DNA from: Calcarisporiella thermophila CBS 279.70
Lineage: Eukaryota; Calcarisporiellomycota
Direction: 5' to 3'
Length of the DNA: 64,000 bases
Assembly (NCBI RefSeq): GCF_041956535.1
Contig: NW_027192207.1
Location: forward strand, 591,374 to 655,373
Shown here: one piece after another, positions 45,670 to 60,452 of the stretch
Position numbering within the stretch: the stretch's first letter is position 1
Layout of the letters: each line of letters starts with the position of its first letter
Translations under genes and position numbers: made by a program
Notes under the pieces: model-generated
What the model saw: the letters and a program-made list of their open reading frames with translations, nothing else
What the model was told of the DNA's origin: nothing
The model's database searches: none

Positions 45670-46303
45670 TTTATTTATTTCAATATTTATTATTTATTTA
45701 TTTAAGTGTAGATTATCCACTGATATTTTATAGATAGACATATTCAATATACTGTTAGAATAGCTTTATCTTTAAGTGCTACGCTTGAATCTGGTTCATG
45801 ATTATTTTGTCCAATATAAATCTATTTAAGTACGCAAAATGTATCACATGAAGCTATAGCCTATACTTTTTAGCCTATATTATGAATTTATATGAGTTAT
45901 TAGCAAAACATGTGGTTACTTCACTTCCCTCTTACTCTTTCGGCACCATATTTCCAAGTGCTTTCACAATTCAACTAGAATAATATTGAATAGAGGTTCA
46001 TATCTCTTTTATTCGACTGCAGTAACTTACATGTAATATAAAGGGAAGTTTTCTATATATTACAAATAATGTAGTAGTTTCTTCAATTTCCAATTGTCCT
46101 TCAAATAATGCACCGAAAAAGCTCTATCTCCCTGCATAAAATCTCACTATCTAATAGTCAGTCTTTAAGGATCAGGGATAGATTCGAATTCTTGAGTTAT
46201 AGGTGGCATTTTCCAAAATATTACCAGTTTCTTTTGCAAGTCACGGTCTCGATTTTCCTATATAGCTAATTAAGACGCGTTTTTAACTCGAATTGCATTT
46301 GAA
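45670..46303. other. AT-rich intergenic region
   Basis: Upstream of the exportin gene and 3' of the decarboxylase. Contains TTTA/ATTT short repeats at 45668-45702. No coding frame supported. Confidence 0.6.
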
Positions 46304-49300
46304 ATGGAAGAGAGAGGTATAGAATACAATAATGTTTGCTATTGCCAACACCTTACTTAACTTACTTCTATATAGTTCTTAACGAGATTGTTCAAGCAAT
46401 AAATGTTATATATGATCCAACCACTTCGTCAAATGCGCGCAAATCAGCTTATGAAGTTTGTTTCTCTGAGGCAATACGCTAGGTATTTAAAGATCTTATA
46501 TACTTATGTCTTTATATCAATAGTTTTGCGAACGATTAAAATCTGATCCGGGATGCCTGATCTACGCACAAAATCTCGCCCATAAGTCCTCACTGCAGCC
46601 TGATACAGTTCGCCACTTTGCCTTAGGTTTATTAGAGGATACTGTGCGAATTCAATGGAATTCTCCCTCTTTTGACCAGCATGCTAGAGATAACTTGAGA
46701 AATATTATTAGCTTGCTGGCTTTGGAGGTAATTACTTATCAAACTTCTCAGGAATTAAAGTTGCTTATTTTATTCCATAATTTAGGGAACTAAAGATATT
46801 TTAGAAGAGAAGCAATATATTAAAGAAAAGCTTGCAAAACTTTTTTCAGAAGTGGCTAAACGTGAGTGGCCTTCTTCCTGGGAGTCAATGGATATCCAAC
46901 TACAAGAAATGGCAGCGAAAGGGGTAAGTTATTGAAGCCTTTTGTTCAGTGAGATCATAGATTGATGGTCGTATATCTTTACAGCCAACCACACAAGAAT
47001 TGTCCTTGATAGTATATCGTTTGCTAGCAGAGGATATATTCTTATACGATAGTGCTATTAGCGATTCACGTAAAAAGGATCTCCAGCGGGCGATGATCAC
47101 TGCAGTAGTGAGCGCAAAAGTATTGGAGTCAGAATATCCAGAGGGAGTGAAAATATCCGGCGAGAGCGAACTAACTTTGATGCGAGGAGTCCCTGGTAAT
47201 GAAGGCTGGCTCGCTCGATGGACTTCGATGCTGCAGTCGTATTGTAATATCCTTGAAAATGTAATTTATACCTGCATTTTAGGCAAATATTCGCTTTCTA
47301 CTTATTGAGCTTGTATATCAAATAACTGTATAGAATAACTCAGTGGCTGAAAAGCTCGCTATTGCCATATTGAAAACACTGGCTGCCCATTTAAGCTGGA
47401 TAATTCCAAAGTAAGATTACTATCGTAATATAAATGTCAGTTGTCTATAATTATACTTGGCAATTCAAACAGGTCAATCGTCGAAGTGGGAATATTACAA
47501 ATATTGCTTCAGCTCCTATTATCGCCATCGCTAGCTATTCGCAAAGTATTTATTTCACTGCCGGCGTTCTTTTATTTTATTGTAGTTTCAATCTTTTTTT
47601 AAATTTAGGGTGCAAGCGAGTGTCTCGTTATCTTGTTTTCACGGAATTTCTACAAGGATGATGACAGGGCATCAGTATTTGAACCACTGTTAAAAGGAAA
47701 TGGATTAGATTACATCTTTAAAGCGCTCGCATTATTGCAATCCACCGAAGATATGTTGGAAGAAGATGCCTATGAAATCATGAAACTACTTGTCCAAGTA
47801 AGAATTTTAGTTCAATACTTTTATTTATTCTGTTTATTTATTTTTTAATTATAGGCTATAGTATATTTTGGAGTTGATCAGCTATGCACTAAGAAGATAA
47901 CTTCGCAGATGCCGGAGCAGTTTCCAAAGTGATTCATCTTTATATACTGGCTGAATATTTTGAGTTAATACCTAATATACTGCCATACTATTAGATATCT
48001 CGAACTCCTTTATACAATTTCAAGGCACAACTCTGTTTTTGTATCCTTGCAGGCTTCAATATTTTGGTTGACAGCTTTCAAACACGAGCAGATAGCACCG
48101 GTAATATTAAATGATAGGTTTAAGTTTTGAAATTTAACTTGATATATATTTTAACACTTTAGAATCTCTTCAATTTTATTCCAACAATCTTTGATTTATG
48201 TGGAGAAGTTTTAGAGCGCTTCTATCGGCCTGCAGAAGAATCTCCCCAGATGACTTATGCTCTTATGGACTATGATTCAACTGAGGAAGCGCGAGATGAG
48301 TTTAATAAAATCAAAAAACGCATCGTGGAGCTTATTAAGCAGATGTCACAAGTAATGGTAAGGTGTTAAGATTTGTGGTATTTTTTTATAAATTAATTCA
48401 TTATATTGTATTCTTGTAGCCAACTAGTTGCATAGATTTAGCAGTAAACCGAATTCAAAAAACCAGTGCAAACGGTATACTTCACGAAATGATTCTTTTC
48501 GTTATTATATGCTAAAACTTTGATTTACGCTTAATATCTGCAGAAGAAGCCCTTAGCATCAGCTGGGTTTTGTTAGAGCCGGTTATAGTTGGCGCATGTA
48601 ATAGTTTAAGTCAAACCGATTCCAAACAAAGTAAAGAAAGGGTACTGAATTATCTTAAGGAACGTGTTAAAATTTTATACTGAATGAGGTTTTCTGTTTT
48701 TTCTTTAGGTTTATTCCTCGATGGAACAACTACTGTATTTTGTTATTGGCTATGAAAATGAAGTAGGATAAACTCGGTTTATTTTTTGATATTAAACCAA
48801 AGCTAGGCCAGCGTTAATATTTTAAACGTTTTCAACTTTTCCAATCTTAGTACGTTGCTGTAAAAAAGCTTCAGCTTGCGTCCATTGTTAAATTCGGTAA
48901 ATTTTTGAGACAGGCTCAAAGTCTATTTTTTCCAACGTTGGAGAAGGTATGAATTACTCTTAAGTTGGTTGGAATATTTCAGGTGTTAATCAATCCTCTT
49001 TAGATATTTTCTATGATGACTTTTTGTCCAACGAGCAGTTCTGCAATGGATCCTACGCTTAGCCAAGTTACACCCTTACGCAATAAGGCAACATCTGTAC
49101 TAGTAGAACTCGGATCGCTGCTTCCTGATGCCCTAATGGTAAGCAACCATTTCTTAACGTCTGAAAATACAAATGAAAATATTAAAAATTCGCATTTTAA
49201 TAGAATGTTTTTAATGAAGTGTCAACTTCAATTGGAAATCTTATAACAAATAATCTAGTAACTGGTGATCAAAAAACACAGTTGCTTGTGTTCCTTTTGA

Positions 49301-51713
49301 AGATTAGGTAACGGCACCTATTAGTTTTATTCTTTTTTATAACTCGATTGGTGAAGTTTTTCTCGTATATTTACATGTAGTTTAGGATCTTCTATTCCGC
49401 AATCGCAGAAATGCAATATTTTTGAAAACATTGCTCTCCCAATTATAATGGACTGGAGTTCCACGCATATCAGCGAAATATTATCTCACCCAGAGAAATT
49501 TATTGAGCAAATGGGAATATGCCTCCTTATTTCAGCAGGTGATTTGACATGAAAATATGTTCAAAATTAAAGATAGAATATATTTTCATTTTGCAATTAT
49601 AGAAACTAACTTTGAAAACTCCGGGAAAGATCCCGCTGTTCTTCAAGCTAACGAATTTAAAACTGCCCTCATTTCGGCATTGGAGAAACGACAACAGGTA
49701 AATATGCTCTGTTGTAATATGGTCATTTTTTACTGACCGTTTGTTTGCGTAGCTTTCTTGGATCATTAGCACATTGTCAGAGCTGATCAAAAGATCAGTT
49801 GATATAGAAAATAATGAGGTATATAATTATTGATCATTATGTGTTTCCATATTGTCCATAACCGTACTTTTTTTTTCTCTTAAAGTTGAAAATTCAAGCC
49901 TCGAATCTTTGGGTTTCTCATATTGATCGCATTGTACCAAATGCCCTTGCACTGATACAGTAAATTACATTATATTGATTATGCAACCTCTATTTTTAAT
50001 AATTTTTTATAATTCTACAGAACATTACATACAATTTATGGCGATCCTCATCACAAGTGTCTTTCAATAGAACTATCAATCTATTTGAAGTCTCTCAACA
50101 GCAGGACTTTCGCTCGTATATCAGGTATAATGGATAGCTATTCTATTTCGTTAGATCCATTTTTATCGACTTATTCAAATCTGCATATATAAGACACACC
50201 ATCGCTCGATGGACTTCTTTTTAATCTGAGAAAATGGCTTAACATAATTCGAGAGGAGAGGTTATTTTTTCATTTTCATTCATTCGATTATTTAAAAAGT
50301 TAATATTACTTTATTTAATAGCTATGGCTTAATCTCAACACTTTGCCTTTTAAAAGGTCCTTTTTATAAACATTACGTAGAAACCGGAGCTGTTCATACA
50401 TCAATATTTTACTACGCTGAAGAAATGATAAATTTGCACTGGAGAAGACTAATTGATATCCTTTAATTTCCTATTACACCCGTTATTCCAATATCCATAC
50501 TATCCTTAACTTCATCTTTACCTCTAGCAATTCGTCCGCTTTTCACTGAATGTCCAAATGAACACGTCTTTAGCCTTACAGGTCATTTTATTCCAAATCT
50601 ATTGAAGTTCATGTCCGACAAACTTGCAAAGGAATGGGCTGCTTTATTAGAGCAAGGGGCGCAGCTTTCCTCTGAAAATGAGTAAGAAACAATTTTCCAA
50701 TTTCCAATCTTATGGTCAATTTTACTATTTCTATATATTAGATTGATGACCATTGAGGAGCTCTCTGGAAATAATCTATCTAATGAAATCATCCAAGAAA
50801 AGAACTTACGCGAGCTTACTCGCACCTATATTGATTTATTGGCTTCACTTTCTGATCCTCGTAAGTGACTTTCGTTTTACTAATTCCTAATTCTGGAAGA
50901 GACTGATTTTATTTTTCATTGCTGATTACAGAAAATAAAAATATCTTGCAGTCTACGATCCTTCTTTCCAAGGTAAGCAAAGTAACAAATATTGTATAAC
51001 ACGGATCATTCAACTTTTTACTTTCAATAGGATTTGAGAGATTTATTTATAAATAACCTTGGACAGCTAATTATTACCAAGGATAGTATTACGTGTCAGA
51101 AAGCCGTGCTTTTGGGTCAGAAAATTTTTCCTATTATTGCAGAGAATTCGGTGCATGATTATACTATAGTCAAGGAATTAATGGTCAAAGCGTTAGAGGT
51201 AAACCTATGGCTTGAAAATTTTACGAAATTCCATTACTCACCAGTTGACCTTTAGGCTCTTCATGACGGCTATCATCGTGACGACCAAACGACACTCATA
51301 TCTTTCATCACAGAAATTTATTTAAAATTTCGTCCTGTCTCATCTTTCCCGCTAGAAATTCTATCTAATCTACCTGGAATGACGGTTGAAAGATTGAATG
51401 TATTATTTTCATTTTATTGCGCAAAAGATACTGCTTATTAAAGAAATTGATTTTTTATTTTTTCTAGGCATTCGATCAAGATTTCTCTAAAGCGAAAAGT
51501 TCGAGAGAGCGCAAATCAATTATAAGGGATTTTCTGCATTATATTACGGGAAAGTCTGTAGGCGAATGGTTTAAACAAGAGTATCCCGTAATATACGAAA
51601 CATCAAGATCCCGATCCGGTCGAATTGAACGCCGCAAAGATATCCTGGACTCATTCTTAAGAAAGGAGGAAGAAAGCGATGAAGCTTCATTTATTTCTGA
51701 GCTTTTTGATTGA
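46304..51713 (+). CDS. MSN5: Exportin-5/Msn5-type karyopherin
   Basis: HEAT-repeat nuclear export receptor working with Ran-GTP; family members carry structured RNAs or phosphoproteins. The gene is split by more than 20 short introns. Exon 1 codes MEER; then NEIVQAINVIYDPTTSSNARKSAYE, FCERLKSDPGCLIYAQNLA, VRHFALGLLEDTVRIQWN, and the family-defining DILEEKQYIKEKLAKLFSEVAKREWPSSWESM. This block and LSLIVYRLLAEDIF correspond to the N-terminal Exportin-1-like domain of XPO5. Near the C-terminus AKSSRERKSIIRDFLHYITGKSVGEWFKQEY corresponds to the XPO5 end. Stop at 51711-51713. Intron positions were followed by eye, so internal exon edges are approximate; identity as XPO5/Msn5 rather than another karyopherin is fairly secure. 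Confidence 0.85.
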
Positions 51714-51922
51714 ATTGACCGTCTTATAAATATCTTGTCTTTCCACAAGGTGATGAGTAGAAAACTAATAAAGGAGAAATAGGAGTATAAACTTAATACC
51801 ACTGGATAAAATTAGTGAATATTAAAGTGATCGAAATTTTCTAAATAATAAAAAAATATGTGGATTCAAGACAAACGAATATAAAAAAAATCATCCAATA
51901 TGAGAATAATCGTTGCATATTA

Positions 51923-54065
51923 TTAAGAAGAGATGCTTTCCGAGTTTTTGTTAGGCGCAGTACTTTCGTCAATAACAGCCTTTTTCAGTGTCTTCTCAAG
52001 CTCATTGATTTCCCGAACCGTATCTTCAGGTTCTATTGTAACAGGGAGGGAGTGGGTTTCAAATTCGTCGTCTGAAATATCATTCTCAAATCCAGTCAGC
52101 AAGGGGTCATTTTCGTAAGTAGGAAAAAGATATCTAAATAAAAGTATGATTAGTAATGGATTTACATAATCTTATTTTTTAAAATTACTTTGAGTCTTTC
52201 CAGAATTCGTGATCGTGGGAAGGGATTTTAGTAAAACACTCATTTTCTTTCATGTGGTGCGAGAGTTTGGCCAGATCTTCTGTCACTGTTCCACATGAAT
52301 AGCATTTGCTAATAGATGTCTGGTGGCGGATATAGTTGATAAGAGTTATAGTCTTGTAAAAATCTAGTTCTAGACAATAAAAATTAATTAAACTGCTATT
52401 CAGGAAAAACCTTTTAACTCATACCCAAATCCCTTCTAACTTTTTTAAGATCAAATCCATGAATTTCACTCATATGTCGACATGCTTCCTCGGGAGATGG
52501 CAAAACTACTTCATCAAAAAGGCACATTGTAGGCTCAGGATCAAGTGCTTCATCCCAATCCTCCCATGAGCTAAAAAAAATTATAAAATAGTTGCCAATG
52601 AAGTAAGTAATAGCTCAAAACAAAAAAAAAAAATACATAATATTTGAAAACTCACTCGTCACGGCGCTCTTCATCGCTTTCATATCGATCGTTTTCAAAA
52701 TTCTCCCAATTTTTGCCCGGTTCCTGGAAAAAAAAAGTTGAGAAAATAATTTACTCGTAAAGCACTGCAATATATTACCAAGTAATTAATAACATAGAAT
52801 TGATCGTAGAGACGATTCTTGGCCGCAATTTTAAAATGCTTCTTCTTTCGCATGTGCTTACGCAAAACCGCTGGCGTGGTAAAAATTTTTTCGCAATACA
52901 AGCATTGGAGGCTTTTGGAAAAAAATAACAGATATATTGTTAGCAGAATTATTTTTGATGTTAATAAAAAAAAATGACGTCAGTTAATATCATTCATATT
53001 CATACTATATTATTACCTAGTAAGCTTCTTCTCTAGCAAATTCAAAAACTCATTAACGTTTACAAGATTATCTGGGAGGCCAATGTTGAAGTTGTGCTCA
53101 GCGAACATATGACGAAAAAGATTAGGTCTATAAAAATAACAGAAATGTAAAAAGAAAGTTTTTGTAAAGAGCCAAAAAAAAATACCTGTTATCACAAATG
53201 TTTTTGCAAAATAAGCATTTGCGAGGCAAATTGCTGTCGTCGTGTCGTTCTTTTTCTTGGATTTTAAGTATTTCATTCTATAAATAAAATTTTAAAAATA
53301 CTTAGAGATGTTGCATTTAGTAATACCGCTTATTATTCAATAACCAGTTTTTCACGTTGTAATTTTTCTCTGAGTTCCTTGTCCTCCGTGCTATTTTCTG
53401 GGTCTATCTGATAAAGTGTATCTAAAGGAGAATGTCAATAAACTTATAAAGCCCTATTCATAAAAAACGCAATTACCTCCATTTTCTTGCACGTATTTTG
53501 TGGCATATTTTTCAATTCCATTCGCTGTAATAATTTGTGCCCAATTATCCAAATATTTGTCTAGAGTGATGTACATATGGTGTAGATCTTTGAACACAAT
53601 AGAATGTTGCTCTTTAAGATGTTTTGTGAGACTAGTCGTGTCGGTAATAGGAGCTTCAATAGAACAATTGCTAAAAGTGCAATGGACAAGACAAATGGTG
53701 TGATAAGGTGGCATTGTATCTTTGGATGCATTTTCAAAATCAGAAGAAGCAGTGGACGAACAAGAAGAGCATGATGCTGATCTTCGATGCTGAATAGGAG
53801 AAATAGGCGCGGTAATTCCTGTAGCTATTTCTTCTTGAGTTTTCTTATGGAGTTCGCTGCTAATACTAAATTTGCCAATAGAGTGTTTTCCCGTCGGGCG
53901 TCCTCTATTGCTGCTGCCACTTTCAACATGCTCCCGTGTATTGGACTTATTCAGCTGGTTACGAAAACGCCCGCGGGATCCGAATCCTTTGCGTCCTCCA
54001 GCGTTAGCATGGGCACCTTGTCGTGAATTTGAAACGGTTTGCCACTGCCCATCTGCCATTTTCAC
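51923..54065 (-). CDS. ZNF277-type C2H2 zinc-finger protein
   Basis: About seven exons. The N-terminal 200 aa are Arg/Gly/Ser-rich, then a Cys/His region (HCTFSNCSIEAPI...LKEQH). Fingers follow in ZNF277 order: CLFCKN...LFRHMFAEHNFNIGLPDNLVNVNEFL, CLYCEKIFTTPAVLRKHMRKKKH, then YDQFYVINYL, an acidic spacer with SWEDWDE, CLFDEVVLPSPEEACRHMSEIHGFDL, and ISKCYSCGTVTEDLAKLSHHM, ending in YLFPTYENDPLL and an acidic/Ser tail. Human ZNF277 has the same blocks, notably EHNFNIGLPDNLVN. A stand-alone function in this fungus is not known; the family is reported to associate with ribosomal protein uS5. The start at 54065 or 54059 is ambiguous. It is divergent from the RADX-like gene by 137 bp. Confidence 0.87.
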
Positions 54066-54202
54066 TTTAATTCCCTGAATTGGTTGAAATAATTACTGTT
54101 TACAATTTATATTTATACTGGCAAATTGGAAGTCACGCGTTTATCACCACAAACGGTGGCCAAATTAATCAGAAGAATATCAGAGAATATCAAATCCAAA
54201 AA

Positions 54203-57142
54203 ATGTCAAAATCACACAATTTTAGTTCATCGTGTGAAATGCTACGAAATATATCCGTGGAAGGTCCACCTCATAACACTGTCCAACCATTTCAGCTTAA
54301 GGTGCTCAAACTTTTACGATGTAAGTCGGGAAACTAACTGTATCTCGGGGGGCAAAAATTTCACACCAAAACAGATACAATTGACAGGGATGCCAAAATA
54401 ATCTTAGAGAAATCACTTGGAATAACGATGGATGAAAGAAATCTTTACGATGTTATTGTTTCTGATGGAATTATCAAGGTAAATTTATAGTTCTTTCCAG
54501 AATTTTAGTTGCATTAACTCACCTTTTGTTTTTAAAGGACAAAGTAATTCTTTCGCCTTTTCTGAATAGATTAATTCGACATGGAATCTTGCGGATTGGC
54601 TGCAATATCGAAGTAATTTAGAAGTATTTCTATTGCATCTATTTATTCAACTAACACTATGATTTAGGTGAATTCATATCAAATCTGTGAAAAACTCGGG
54701 CCAAAAAATGAAGATACCTTATTTATGATCGTCTCTCTTAGCGCAGACACTTCCACGTTCGATTTAACCTCTGAACTTCAGATTATAGTGGAGCTATCTA
54801 AGGTAATTTCAGAAAAGGGTCAGGTTAACCTAACACTGCGAATGAATATGCCATCTTCCACTATATCCCACTACTTAGATACCTTGGATATCTGATATAG
54901 CCGAGAAGCTAGAATATGTTCCACTCCTTGGAGAGCGGAGCTATCTTGATCTTTGGGACGAAAATGATTTTATACGAGAACCGAGATGGGAACAAAATAA
55001 CCTCTTAGTCCATACAGTAATATCATTCTATCCTATAATTTTAGTTCTATTCTTATTCTCATATATTATACTATTTTGTACCATAGTCATTTCAAATAAA
55101 CAAAGATCACCCGTGTATCCGCGAAATTCTTACAGAGAATTATAATCGTTCTGCATCGTCTTCGATTGCTGTACCAGCCATTGGTCGAGTGGTTACAAAA
55201 TCTTCCATTAAAAATTTTGGAAAACCAGAAGACAAGAACAATGCTTTCCCATTTCAGTTTTATATTGAAATCGCTGATTGCTCTGCAAATATTCGCGTCG
55301 TAATTTGGAATGAACTCGTTTTCAAGACTTTTGACTCCATACATGTTGGTGACGTTGTCTATATTGAGAATTATCGCATAAAACGAATATATGGAATAAC
55401 AAATGACATGGAGTTTTCTTTGAATTCGAAATCGCCAGCTGGGAGAATCCGTAAACTTAGAGGTAATTTTCCTTGCAGCTTGCTTATTTATTATCTTAAT
55501 TCACACTTTCAATCAAATTACCCTACTTTCACCATAATATAGAGAACAACTTTGAATATTGGCCTGATATTGATCAAATACACCGATTTCCGCTGACTCC
55601 AATCTTTCGACTTCGACTTTTGCCCCGCATTCTTTATGATACGACACCTGATGGGTTTGAATTTGATGTAATTGGTAGAGTCGTTTACGTAAGTGGAATC
55701 GAGAGAGAAGAAAATGATAATGGCGTAGGGTAGGTACAAATATTCGCTTGCATTACAAAATAAAAATAACTGTATTTTTACTACATACAGCCTTTCGGAG
55801 TATCGTTGGGTCAAACTATATGATACAACATGCGAAAGAGGTATTACCTTGAAATTGTATCGATGTAGTCAAGGCGCCATATTTAAAAAGTATTGCATTA
55901 TTTACATACCCTCCAAATTTATTATTTATGTTTCCGATATATTTAGAATACATCCCGATATTATTCTTATTTGCACACGAGTTAAACTTTGCAGCATTGC
56001 ACGAAACTCGAAATCACCTCGATATACCTTTGTAATTACGACTAGTCTCAGTCAGTTTACTTACATTGACGATTTAAATCAAAATGATCAATTGAAAGAA
56101 AGATTTTACGATCTGGATCCAGAGGTATAAACTGCATATATACTAAGCAACTTCAATTTACATTGCACTAAATATATACCCCAAAGGCTCGAGTTTTGAT
56201 ACCTCGACATGACGAAATTCCACTTAAAGACTTTTGTTGTAAGTACAATTGAATACTTTTGTAAATGCTTGAATTAACACCCAACTGATGATTAGACGGA
56301 GGATATTTCAATCTACCTATATCATTTCAAACATTCGAAGAGTTCGAGAGTTTTGATCATAAAGTTAAAATAACCCCTCTACGGTAAACAATTTTATTTC
56401 TGACTATTATTAATGCTGTCTATTGTAACCTGGTTTGTTGATTTAGAAATCTGAACCGTATAACAGATAAACTAAGTATTCAAGAAAGAACTCGAACCTT
56501 TGTTATTGGATCGTTGAAGCAGGTTGAGTTCAACGATATATTTTTAGCCATTATGAGTGAACACGACGACTTTTCGTCAGATATAATGACCCGTGAGAAT
56601 ATAACTTCTCCTGAAATGATTGGATTCTTGCCACGGCTCCCATTCCAACATTATTACGCCCCACTTACAGATTCAGACAAGAATTTAACAATCGAATTAA
56701 CAATACAAGAAGGAGAAAAAAATTTGAAAGTATTTGTCGAAGGAAACGCTGATGAACAGGCTGGAGCTCTAAATAGTCAGGTATTGTTGCTTTAATTCAA
56801 AATATATAATTTATATGATTTTCATGGCATTGCTATTAGGCCGATTTAGCATTTTGGAAGCTAAAAACTTTCATCGATTTCTTTGCCGATTATTTTAAAG
56901 TAACAGAGATTACTCAATATGAACTAGACGAGCTCCAATTTTATATAATCGAGGTTTGTATAAAAAAATTCTCTTCAACTCGCAAATCTAATGATATCTT
57001 AACTTTAAAATAGCGCCTGGCTAAATTGGAATCTCAAAGATTTGTTTTTTTTCTTGATTTATGGCGAGAGATAAATGGAGATGTACAGATATTTTTATCC
57101 AAGATTTTTAGCATGTCGCCGAGCGACCGAAGTGAAAATTGA
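54203..57142 (+). CDS. RADX-like RPA-related OB-fold protein
   Basis: Roughly 12 exons encode about 700 aa. Several blocks correspond in order to vertebrate RADX, a single-stranded-DNA-binding protein controlling RAD51 at replication forks: YDVIVSDGIIKDKVILSPFL, then RSYLDLWDENDF, then GRVVTKSSIKNFGKPEDKN, IEIADCSANIRVVIWNELV with SIHVGDVVYIENYRIKR, FDVIGRVVYVSGIER, and YRWVKLYDTTCE. The second and third blocks are typical OB-fold strands as in RPA1. The C-terminus (YFKVTEITQYELDELQFYI) is helical and lacks a zinc ribbon like that of RPA70. Homology was judged from memory of the RADX sequence. Start MSKSHNFSSSCEML; the stop at 57142 is 39 bp from the convergent RIO2 stop. Confidence 0.78.
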
Positions 57143-57181
57143 TATCTCCATTAACAACATTTGTGTTTATTTAATAAATAC

Positions 57182-59220
<2,039 letters not shown>

Positions 59221-59383
59221 TTCGTTTTGATTATTCTTTTTTCAATTAATGTAATATTTGGAATGTAGCTACAGGTAGTAAACATAGATTTAAATTGATA
59301 ACAGTCACAAGAGCGATTTATTAGAGTACATAAGATGATGCAAATAGGAAGATATTGGCTTATACCCCACGATACCCGCTGTG

Positions 59384-60452
59384 CTATACTGTATCATCTA
59401 ATCATTATAATGCATCATGAAATTAGAAATTTTGCTTCACTACAATATTAGAATAGTAAGGGTGCAAAATAAAAACAAACCATGAAATGCCCAAGCTGTG
59501 TGCTTTGGTGACGAACTAGCATGCTTAATATAGATACTATTATCGGGAGGCAACTCCTAGGAATTGACAAGAAATATCAAGAAATTATAAATATGTCATC
59601 ACATCATCACATTAATTAGACGCCTACTTTTTTTGTGCAACTAGATAGCATAGATTGAATAGACAAGCACACTGATGATACAGTTTGAACCGGACTCCAT
59701 TGGCCATAAAGTATATTGATGCATATGTGTCCGTTACTAAAATAAATATTTGTATATAATATTTGTATTAATATATGAGTAAACTCATAATAACCTCCAC
59801 CCATTATTACCTATATATCTAGAGTTTGAAAGAGGTCGAAAATATAAGACAGAGTTATTTAAATATCTAGTAATTTATGGATTATCTCATACATGAGGGT
59901 GAACCGGAGGAGAACCGAGAAATACGACCTAAGTTAAAGATATTTTAGTCTGTATTTTATATTCAATACTTGTTGAGAATAAAACAAAAACCTCTGGAGA
60001 TTCAAGCGGGTAACTGTTTCCAAACCTAAACTATTAAGAAAATACTGAAAGATGAATACATCTTTAAATAAACAAGAATCAATCGATTCTACCTGTAATT
60101 TAAATGTCTCACCCTGTCAAAGGACAATTCAATAAATTTCATTTAATTCGAGCATACAATTGATTCAGTTAAATATGTGTATACCTCATATAGCGTATTA
60201 GGGGCCCCTTTTAATATTAGTCTCCAGCTAAAGTATGACCATGAATACTGATTCATTCAAAATATAAGAGAATCTACATTACCATTGAAAGTCATCAGCA
60301 CTATCAACAGAGACTCCAACCGGAGGATTGGTTTGCAAATCTATAAAAAAAAACATCATGTGAGGAGGGGATCCATAATGGATATAAAAATGAAAATATG
60401 TCTTCCAACCTCGCAATTCTTTTGAAAGACGTCTTGTGCATAACGAGGACAT
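59384..60452 (-). CDS. UBE2W: Ubiquitin-conjugating enzyme E2, UBE2W type
   Basis: E2 that in animals attaches ubiquitin to protein N-termini. Nine exons, one of them only 8 nt (59811-59818), splice to about 150 aa. MSSLCTRRLSKELR is the N-terminal helix, then DLQTNPPVGVSVDSADDFQ, WRLILKGAPNTLYE, FRFGNSYPLESPEVVFLG, PPVHPHIYSNGHICINIL (catalytic Cys), WSPVQTVSSVCLSIQSMLSS, and ELPPDNSIYIKHASSSPK with the end WAFHDDTV. UBE2W ends in the same HDDT motif. The microexon supplies Ile, Tyr and part of Ser, bridging HPH to SNGHIC. The start is the Met that matches the family; an upstream Met at 60479 is in frame but less likely. Confidence 0.9.
59811..59818 (-). other. 8-nt microexon of the UBE2W gene
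   Basis: On the minus strand CTCTAG precedes and GTAATA follows the 8 bases ATATATAG. Including it is the only way I found to keep HPH and SNGHIC in one frame, and it restores the Tyr-Ser that most E2 enzymes have before NGHIC. Confidence 0.75.

Noticed and set aside
52975-52982. Fourth TGACGTCA palindrome
   Set aside because: It lies in an intron of the ZNF277-type gene, not in a promoter; listed only as a caution on chance occurrence.
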